11,155 nt of DNA from an uncultured Pirellula sp. GTDB lineage: Bacteria; Planctomycetota; Planctomycetia; Pirellulales; Pirellulaceae. The notes under the pieces are model-generated. The model had not been told where the DNA came from and did no database searches. It worked only from the letters and a program-made list of their open reading frames with translations. The stretch covers positions 1-11,155 of the forward strand of contig CAITIF010000375.1 of NCBI GenBank assembly GCA_903892365.1, read 5' to 3'. Within the stretch, counting starts at the first letter, position 1. Each line of letters opens with the position of its first letter. This document shows, piece by piece, positions 6,591 through 11,155 of this stretch. Both the position numbers and the translations under genes were made by a program.

Positions 6591-7622
6591 CTATCTTCTT
6601 CGAAGCAGCCCCGGCTGTGCATCCAAATCCAAATCATCGAACTGACCCAAGTGAATTTTCTCCCACGCCAAGGCCCCCATCACCGCGTTGTCCGTGCACA
6701 GTTCCGAGGGTGCAATATGCAGTTCGATTTGCTGCCGCTGGCATGCGACTGCTAATTGTTCTCGAAAAGGACGATTCGACGCGACTCCGCCCCCAACGCA
6801 CAGCCGGTTCACCGAAACCTGCTTGCATGCCTGCACACTTTTGCCGATCAAACAATCTAGGATCGCTTGCTGGAACGAAGCCGCAATGTCCGCTCGCACT
6901 TGATCGGGCAGCTCCGATGGCCCCCAAGTGTGTTTACCAACACCAGCAATCCGATAGCGAACCGCCGTCTTCAATCCCGAAAAACTGAAGTCCAGTCGTT
7001 TCTTGTCATCCAGCATCGGCCGTGGGAACGCGATCGCCTTGGGGTCTCCCTTTTCCGCTAGCTTCGAAAGTTGCGGGCCGCCAGGAAACGGCAAACCAAG
7101 CATGACCGCGACCTTATCGAATGCCTCCCCCGCCGCATCGTCGATCGTTCCAGAAATGTAGGTCCATTGAGCCGGTGACTCGCAATGGTACAAACTGGTA
7201 TGCCCACCGCTGACCACAAACCCAACGCAAGGAAAAATGCTTTCGGGTTTGCCGATACCGCACGCATAAATGTGTGCCTGGACATGATTGATTCCCACCA
7301 GCGGCTTGTTCCATGCCAGCGCCAGCCCCTTGGCAGCCGAAAGCCCAACCAGCAAAGACCCAGGCAAGCCAGGATGAGTGGCCACCGCGATCGCTTCCAA
7401 ATCGCATGGAGCAACCCCTGATTGTTTTAATGCTTGATCGATTACAGGCAAGATACGTTCGAGATGGGCGCGGGCCGCAATCTCAGGAACCACGCCCTGG
7501 AATCTTTCATGAAGCTCCGTTTGAGTCGCGATGCATTCGCCCAACACGATGCCATCATCCGTAATAACCGCTGCCGCAGTTTCATCGCACGTGGACTCGA
7601 TCGCCAACAAGATACGTGGCAT
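6591..7622 (-). CDS. tsaD: tRNA N6-adenosine threonylcarbamoyltransferase TsaD
   Basis: TsaD transfers the threonylcarbamoyl group from threonylcarbamoyl-AMP to A37 of ANN-decoding tRNAs, giving t6A, together with TsaB and TsaE. The 343-aa protein begins with ILLAIESTCDETAAAV at residues 4-19. It has the metal-binding H113 and H117 (NHVQAH), SGGHTSL at 138-144, DDAAGEAFDKVA at 161-172, SFSGLKTAV at 213-221, GGGVASNRPFR at 277-287 and CTDNAVM at 309-315 with D311. All are standard for the Kae1/TsaD/ASKHA family. The ATG at 7620-7622 is chosen because the protein then begins directly at the conserved strand and leaves 10 bp after the upstream gene; a start 30 codons earlier would overlap that gene and adds no conserved sequence. 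The partner TC-AMP synthase is not convincingly in this window, since the YrdC domain at 508-1635 is degenerate. Confidence 0.96.
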   Translation of the reverse strand: MPRILLAIESTCDETAAAVITDDGIVLGECIATQTELHERFQGVVPEIAARAHLERILPVIDQALKQSGVAPCDLEAIAVATHPGLPGSLLVGLSAAKGLALAWNKPLVGINHVQAHIYACGIGKPESIFPCVGFVVSGGHTSLYHCESPAQWTYISGTIDDAAGEAFDKVAVMLGLPFPGGPQLSKLAEKGDPKAIAFPRPMLDDKKRLDFSFSGLKTAVRYRIAGVGKHTWGPSELPDQVRADIAASFQQAILDCLIGKSVQACKQVSVNRLCVGGGVASNRPFREQLAVACQRQQIELHIAPSELCTDNAVMGALAWEKIHLGQFDDLDLDAQPGLLRRR

Positions 7623-7632
7623 CAGTAGGAAC

Positions 7633-8712
7633 CTATTCCTTAGACCGGGAACGAAGGAGCTGCAAAGTGCGTTCTTTATCGGATTCAGGCAAGGTCTCCG
7701 CCAAAGGCTCAATCACCGCCAACTGGCTTCTCAGCCGCGAGAAGATCGAATCTTCTACAATCACCAACGACTCAAGCCAATCTTCCAAAGCAGTAAAATC
7801 AAACTGAAGAATCTCCGATGCGACCAAAGCGTTCTGCACTTCGTGGCCGCGACCGTGCGGTCGCAGAAAGCGCAGCAATTCCGAGGTTTTTGGCAATCGC
7901 CCTCGTCGTAACACATCGATGGAACGAAGCTGACCCGATTTGGAGTAGTCGGAAAATCGGTCCGCTATCAAAGACAGCGTGGTGTCGGTCCGACATCGAG
8001 CTAAACTAATGGCGGCAGTGTCCGCAATCATGGCATCCATGTGATCGATCAGCTCAACAAAATAGGCTTCGTAACCGATCAGCCGATAGCGACTGCTCAG
8101 CTCAAGGCAAGCCAACGACACTTGTTCCGCAGAGCGTTCTTGGCCGCTGGTCTGAAGAGCAATGAGCCCCTCTTTCAAAATGTCATCGATGCGTCCTTGA
8201 AGAAACTGGCTCTCTAAGACTTCATAAAGATTTCCAACGCTTCCGGGATTGGTCGACAAAGTCTCTGCCAAGTCAGGAAAATCGCGATCGATCCATTCGC
8301 AACGGGCTTGCATCTTTTGATCGCTAACACGAAAAAAAATCTTCGATGTTTGCTTCAACTGGCGAATGGCTGGAATATGCGGGGCAAAGGTCACGGGTGC
8401 CGAAACCGATACGGCTTCGATGAGCTTGCCAGCGCATCGGCACGTGCGATCCGTCAGTTCGCGACCGGTCACCATCTTGCCGGCTCGTTCAATACACTCC
8501 CCAACGAATTCGGCGGGAATGGAGAAGTAGGTCAATAACGGAAACTCTGGGAATGCTTCACTGACTCCGTACAGATCCCACGCCTCAAAAATTTTGGGCA
8601 GCCAACGCTTGTCGTTTGAGAAGCTACTGCTCAGAAGTTCTAAGGCCGCCGAACGGACATTTTGCTTTTCGTGATTTAAGAGACCAATTAAGGTCGTGTC
8701 ATTCAGTGCCAT
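7633..8712 (-). CDS. Alpha-helical, HEAT-like repeat protein of unknown function
   Basis: I do not recognise a named family for this 359-aa protein. It is soluble, has no signal peptide or membrane segment, and is predicted almost wholly helical. Segments at residues 6-27 (LIGLLNHEKQNVRSAALELL), 224-250 and 260-284 have the leucine/alanine spacing of HEAT or ARM-type helical repeats, and the rest may be degenerate repeats. The middle part has a C-x-C pair (C91, C93) and a proline-rich turn around 54-66. Such solenoids usually bind proteins or nucleic acid. The ATG follows the stop of the oxidoreductase gene by 3 bp and its own stop precedes tsaD by 10 bp, so it is almost certainly translated from a shared transcript. 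No strong Shine-Dalgarno precedes it, which fits translational coupling. The HEAT call is by eye and tentative. Confidence 0.75.
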   Translation of the reverse strand: MALNDTTLIGLLNHEKQNVRSAALELLSSSFSNDKRWLPKIFEAWDLYGVSEAFPEFPLLTYFSIPAEFVGECIERAGKMVTGRELTDRTCRCAGKLIEAVSVSAPVTFAPHIPAIRQLKQTSKIFFRVSDQKMQARCEWIDRDFPDLAETLSTNPGSVGNLYEVLESQFLQGRIDDILKEGLIALQTSGQERSAEQVSLACLELSSRYRLIGYEAYFVELIDHMDAMIADTAAISLARCRTDTTLSLIADRFSDYSKSGQLRSIDVLRRGRLPKTSELLRFLRPHGRGHEVQNALVASEILQFDFTALEDWLESLVIVEDSIFSRLRSQLAVIEPLAETLPESDKERTLQLLRSRSKE

Positions 8713-8715
8713 TGC

Positions 8716-9885
8716 TTACAGGTCGACCCATCTGCGCTCCGTCGCGCTCTGGAGGATAGCTTCGCAAAGCAAGATCTCTCGATGCCCATCCTCAAAGGTT
8801 GGATAGGCCGCTAAGCGCGAAACGTTTGCGGATCCCGATTGCTCCGTTGGATGCTCGATCGCTTGATAGAACGCTCGGAACAATTGTTTGAACGTGTCGG
8901 GGAAGCCTTCATTGTGTCCGCCAGGATACTGAGCATGCGACCGAGCGGGTTCCGACAGCAGCCCAGGGTCGCGTAGCAGTGTTTGATTGGCAGTATCTCG
9001 ATTGCCCAATTGAAGCTCGTCAGGGTGCTGGCTGTTCCAAGACATACTTTGCTGGGAGCCAGCTATTTCCCATCGAATCGAATTCTTATGGCCTGCCATC
9101 ACCTGAGACACATGCATGCCCCCTCGAGCCCCATTGCCGAATCGAATCAACACGCTCCCGAAATCTTCGGTGTCGATGGGGACCTCAACACCATGCTTTG
9201 GGGCCGTGCTGAGCTTGCTGGTGAATGTCTCGGTGGTACCCACAGGTCGCTTGCGAATCGGAAAAACCGTATGCAGATCGGCGCATACAGAATGGATGTC
9301 GAGCGAGCTAATGGATTGGACCAAGTCCAGCCAATGAGTTCCAATATCGGCCAAGGCACGTAGCGGGCCTCCTTCGGACGCAAGCACTCGCCAATTGAAG
9401 TCCGAATCTTGATGCAACCAATCTTGAGTGTAGCTGCCCGTGATGTGAAAAATCTCTCCCAATAAACCTTGTTGAACGCGCGTTGCAGCTTCGATACACA
9501 GTGGATAAAAACGCACGTTGTAGTTGACGCCAGTGAGCGTTTTGGCCAGCCGAGCGCGTCGAACAAGCTCGCCGCTTTCGGTCGAGTTCATCGCCAAAGG
9601 CTTTTCGCACAGAACATGCTTTCCCGCGTCCATACATCGAATCGTTTGTTCGAAATGGTACCGATTGGGGCTGGTGATATGAACGACATTCACCTCCGGA
9701 TCTGCAAGCAATTCGTCTAAGTCAGCGTACGCTCTGGGGAGTCCAAATTTGGCTTGGGTAGCCTGGGATTTGGCCAAATTGGACCCAAGAACTCCTTGAA
9801 CGCCAACGCCCGCACGAAGCAATCCTTCGATGTGAACCGGACCTATAAATCCAGTCCCTATGACAGCAGCTTTTGAACGGAACAT
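8716..9885 (-). CDS. Gfo/Idh/MocA family NAD(P)-dependent oxidoreductase
   Basis: This 389-aa protein has an N-terminal Rossmann fold with GTGFIG at residues 10-15 and a conserved CEKPLAMN at 93-100, whose EKP supplies the lysine used in this family. The C-terminal alpha/beta domain of about 130-370 includes ADIGTHWLDLV at 179-189 with the usual D180 and H184 positions. Members oxidise or reduce sugars, inositols or related hydroxyl compounds; the substrate here is not predictable. No Tat or Sec signal is seen, so a cytoplasmic location is likely, unlike the secreted planctomycete members. The ATG at 9883-9885 puts the Rossmann strand (SKAAVIG) right at the N-terminus; an extension to 10056 would add 57 atypical residues and run through the divergent promoter region. 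It appears to be the first gene of the run leading to tsaD and the ABC-F gene, 3 bp before the helical-repeat gene. Confidence 0.92.
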   Translation of the reverse strand: MFRSKAAVIGTGFIGPVHIEGLLRAGVGVQGVLGSNLAKSQATQAKFGLPRAYADLDELLADPEVNVVHITSPNRYHFEQTIRCMDAGKHVLCEKPLAMNSTESGELVRRARLAKTLTGVNYNVRFYPLCIEAATRVQQGLLGEIFHITGSYTQDWLHQDSDFNWRVLASEGGPLRALADIGTHWLDLVQSISSLDIHSVCADLHTVFPIRKRPVGTTETFTSKLSTAPKHGVEVPIDTEDFGSVLIRFGNGARGGMHVSQVMAGHKNSIRWEIAGSQQSMSWNSQHPDELQLGNRDTANQTLLRDPGLLSEPARSHAQYPGGHNEGFPDTFKQLFRAFYQAIEHPTEQSGSANVSRLAAYPTFEDGHREILLCEAILQSATERRWVDL

Positions 9886-9914
9886 GTTGATTTGGCAAGA
9901 CAAAATGGACAACG

Positions 9915-9926
9915 CAGAGTACTCTG
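9915..9926. promoter_or_regulatory. 12-bp perfect palindrome in divergent intergenic region
   Basis: CAGAGTACTCTG is fully self-complementary and lies 30 bp upstream of the oxidoreductase start and 83 bp upstream of the methyltransferase start. It could be an operator half-site pair. A second dyad, AATCGAG at 9945-9951 and CTCGATT at 9970-9976 with an 18-bp spacer, lies in the same region. Short palindromes occur by chance, so this is only suggestive. Confidence 0.3.
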
Positions 9927-10009
9927 AGGCCCAAAATACACCACAATCGAGCCGCCGAGGAGGGGAGTTCTCGATTCTGCCGGGATAAGCAAAGGCGAAA
10001 GCAAGGACC

Positions 10010-10504
10010 ATGAACCGATTCGAACATATACGGCACAAGCCACCCACGGTACCCATTCAACCCAGAGAATTGCTGATCGTTTTGGCCCCCATGCGCAGCA
10101 ATGTCAATCTCAGCCGAATCGTTCGGCTAGCTGGATGCGCAGGGGTTCCCAAAATCATCCAATGCGGGCCAGGCAAAGTGGATCGAGAAATCGCTCGGGA
10201 TGCAATCGATGCGGTCGAAATTGTCCAGAGAAGATCGCTCGCACCTGTTCTTGAACAACTCAAAGAAGAAGGGTATTCCAGGGTAGGACTGGAACAGACC
10301 ACCAATTCCAATTGCCTTTATGATTTTTCTTTCGAGCATCGCACCGCTCTGGTCATCGGAGCCGAACGAGAAGGACTCACCCAAGACGAATTGGACCGAC
10401 TGGATCACGTGGTGGAAATACCGGTATATGGACGCCCATTCAGCTACAACGTGGCGACGGCAACCACCATGGCCGTTTACGAATACTGTAAGCAGTTTCG
10501 TTAA
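10010..10504 (+). CDS. SpoU/TrmH-family (SPOUT) RNA 2'-O-methyltransferase
   Basis: This 164-aa protein carries the three SpoU/TrmH motifs of the trefoil-knot methyltransferases, which use S-adenosylmethionine to methylate ribose 2'-OH groups in tRNA or rRNA. Motif 1 is NLSRIVRLAGCAG at residues 33-45 with R39 in the place of the catalytic Arg. Motif 2 is VIGAEREGL at 115-123. Motif 3 is IPVYGRPFSYNVATA at 137-151, with SYNVA for the common SLNVS/A. The length matches the short, single-domain TrmH/TrmL type without an N-terminal L30e-like RNA-binding domain. Which nucleotide is modified cannot be told from sequence. The gene is divergent from the oxidoreductase with 124 bp between. AAGGA at 10003-10007 is only 2 nt from the ATG, unusually close for a Shine-Dalgarno. 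No downstream gene is recognised and no clear terminator hairpin follows. Confidence 0.92.
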   Translation: MNRFEHIRHKPPTVPIQPRELLIVLAPMRSNVNLSRIVRLAGCAGVPKIIQCGPGKVDREIARDAIDAVEIVQRRSLAPVLEQLKEEGYSRVGLEQTTNSNCLYDFSFEHRTALVIGAEREGLTQDELDRLDHVVEIPVYGRPFSYNVATATTMAVYEYCKQFR

Positions 10505-11113
10505 CCTCTTTTTGTGGGGATAGCGAACTGGCATTCGAATTGTGGAAGCGATGAATTGTCCGACATGACCGGGATGATGACGAGAGTTAGTTGTACGTTT
10601 ATCCATTCAAGCATCGGGCTATTGGGACGGAATCGAAGCAGTCTCTGCGAATCGTTCATTGGAAGATACATTCCACGCGCACGACTATGCTGAAAGCTTG
10701 GAGCTCAACCTCCGGCATCGCTCAAAGGCTCGTTATTCGAGGGCAAAGTGGCTTAGCGGGCAAGCTAAGGTCTAACTAAACAGAGAACTCAGTAAAACAG
10801 CTTGGCATCCATTGGCTGTAATTATTAGGAAGCCGAGACGTCGTCCACTGAGCAGAGCCGAAAGATGGCGAACCGAGTATGGTTTCACGAGCCGAAAATG
10901 GCTGACGACACGAACTTCGCTAAAGAAGATTTTGGGCGACTTTCTTATTATTTGCCAGCGTTCCCCGAACGGGACTTGCGGTGTTTTGTCGCGTTATTTA
11001 ACGTGGCTCAGCGATGGGAAAAACCTCTTTCCCCCGGCTTACCCGTGTTAGACTCCATTTCCCCCAAAATGACTCTGGGGAGAATTTATTGTTCTGGCAT
11101 GGAGTAACATATC
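10505..11113. other. Gene-poor stretch with weak open frames only
   Basis: No gene with a recognisable domain, tRNA or rRNA was seen on either strand. A 64-codon open frame without a start codon (10581-10772, stop 10773-10775) has a fairly protein-like composition and could be a gene remnant, but chance is equally likely. The only longer ATG-initiated frame is at 10865-11107. A small imperfect direct repeat, GAGCCGAAAgATGGC at 10855-10869 and GAGCCGAAAATGGC at 10889-10902, is offset by 34 bp. A weak stem CTTAGC/GCTAAG lies at 10752-10757/10764-10769. The segment may be a degraded gene or a dispersed intergenic element. Confidence 0.5.
10865..11107 (+). CDS. Doubtful small ORF, hypothetical
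   Basis: This is an 80-codon open frame with no domain, signal peptide or membrane segment that I recognise. Its start lies inside the first copy of a small imperfect direct repeat. Apart from an AAAG directly before the ATG there is no ribosome binding site. Its sequence is not low-complexity and contains a Pro/Leu-rich stretch around residues 55-65. It ends just before the hexamer repeat at the right edge. It may be a real small gene, part of a dispersed repeat unit, or chance. Confidence 0.2.
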   Translation: MANRVWFHEPKMADDTNFAKEDFGRLSYYLPAFPERDLRCFVALFNVAQRWEKPLSPGLPVLDSISPKMTLGRIYCSGME

Positions 11114-11146
11114 GTGCTCGTGCTCAGTGAAACGGTGCTCGTGCTC
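11114..11146. repeat. Split GTGCTC hexamer repeat
   Basis: Two tandem GTGCTC hexamers at 11114-11125 recur at 11135-11146 after the 9-base spacer AGTGAAACG, giving a 12-bp direct repeat with a 21-bp period. Read on the minus strand, the frame would encode alternating Glu-His residues, but no gene is apparent. The unit may continue past the right edge. The function is unknown; a family of dispersed intergenic repeats is one possibility. Confidence 0.6.
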
Positions 11147-11155
11147 GTAATCGAA

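Noticed and set aside
6491..6988. 165-codon plus-strand frame antisense to the end of tsaD
   Set aside because: It is antisense to conserved tsaD motifs and has no recognisable domain; it is a shadow frame.
7623..7712. 30-codon upstream extension of tsaD
   Set aside because: It would overlap the preceding helical-repeat gene by 80 bp, and TsaD proteins typically start directly at the I-L-x-I-E-S-T-C-D-E-T segment.
9886..10056. 57-codon upstream extension of the oxidoreductase
   Set aside because: It would overlap the methyltransferase start and the divergent promoter region; the Rossmann strand begins right after the ATG at 9885.
10127..10606. 159-codon minus-strand frame over the methyltransferase gene
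   Set aside because: It is antisense to the SpoU motifs and has no domain of its own.
11058..11083. Terminator-like stem TTTCCCC/GGGGAGA
   Set aside because: Seven pairs including one wobble, a 12-base loop and only a TTTATT tail; no gene clearly needs it.

Overview
The window is a dense bacterial chromosomal segment with housekeeping and accessory genes. It is most consistent with a planctomycete, probably of the Rhodopirellula/Pirellulaceae type. That placement is an inference from gene content: a fusion of a YrdC-like domain to a YwlE-type phosphatase, a NagX-like acyltransferase, a DUF937 membrane protein, a Tat-exported NHL-repeat lipoprotein and a MocA-type oxidoreductase. Weak or absent Shine-Dalgarno sequences fit too. 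No rRNA, tRNA, CRISPR array, integrase or transposase was seen.

Layout: (1) At the left edge, on the minus strand, is the start of a Tat-targeted, probably lipidated NHL/beta-propeller protein that runs off the window. (2) A 167-bp divergent intergenic region (341-507) holds a perfect 11-bp inverted repeat. (3) A plus-strand run follows: YrdC-LMWPTP fusion (508-1635), rpiB (1681-2127), DUF937 membrane protein (2215-3384) and NagX/HGSNAT-like acyltransferase (3402-4676). (4) A minus-strand run converges on it, read from 9885 down to 4673: Gfo/Idh/MocA oxidoreductase, alpha-helical (HEAT-like) protein, tsaD and an Uup-type ABC-F ATPase. Gaps in this run are 3, 10 and 79 bp. The two runs meet tail to tail with overlapping stop codons at 4673-4676. 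(5) A divergent intergenic region (9886-10009) with short palindromes leads to a SpoU/TrmH-family RNA methyltransferase (10010-10504). (6) The last 650 bp (10505-11155) hold no convincing gene, only weak open frames, a short internal repeat and a GTGCTC hexamer repeat at the right edge.

Functional links: the fusion and rpiB reproduce the order of B. subtilis ywlC-ywlE-ywlF (Sua5, arginine phosphatase, RpiB), but the YrdC half has lost the usual Sua5/TsaC signature residues. The phosphatase half keeps the CTGNTCRS loop, whose Thr is the phosphoarginine-selectivity residue of YwlE. TsaD, the partner enzyme of a true TsaC/Sua5, lies in the same window on the other strand, so a functional Sua5 is expected elsewhere in the genome. 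TsaD, the ABC-F protein and the TrmH-family enzyme give the right half a translation/RNA theme. The most interesting item is the fusion of a degenerate YrdC domain to a predicted protein-arginine phosphatase.
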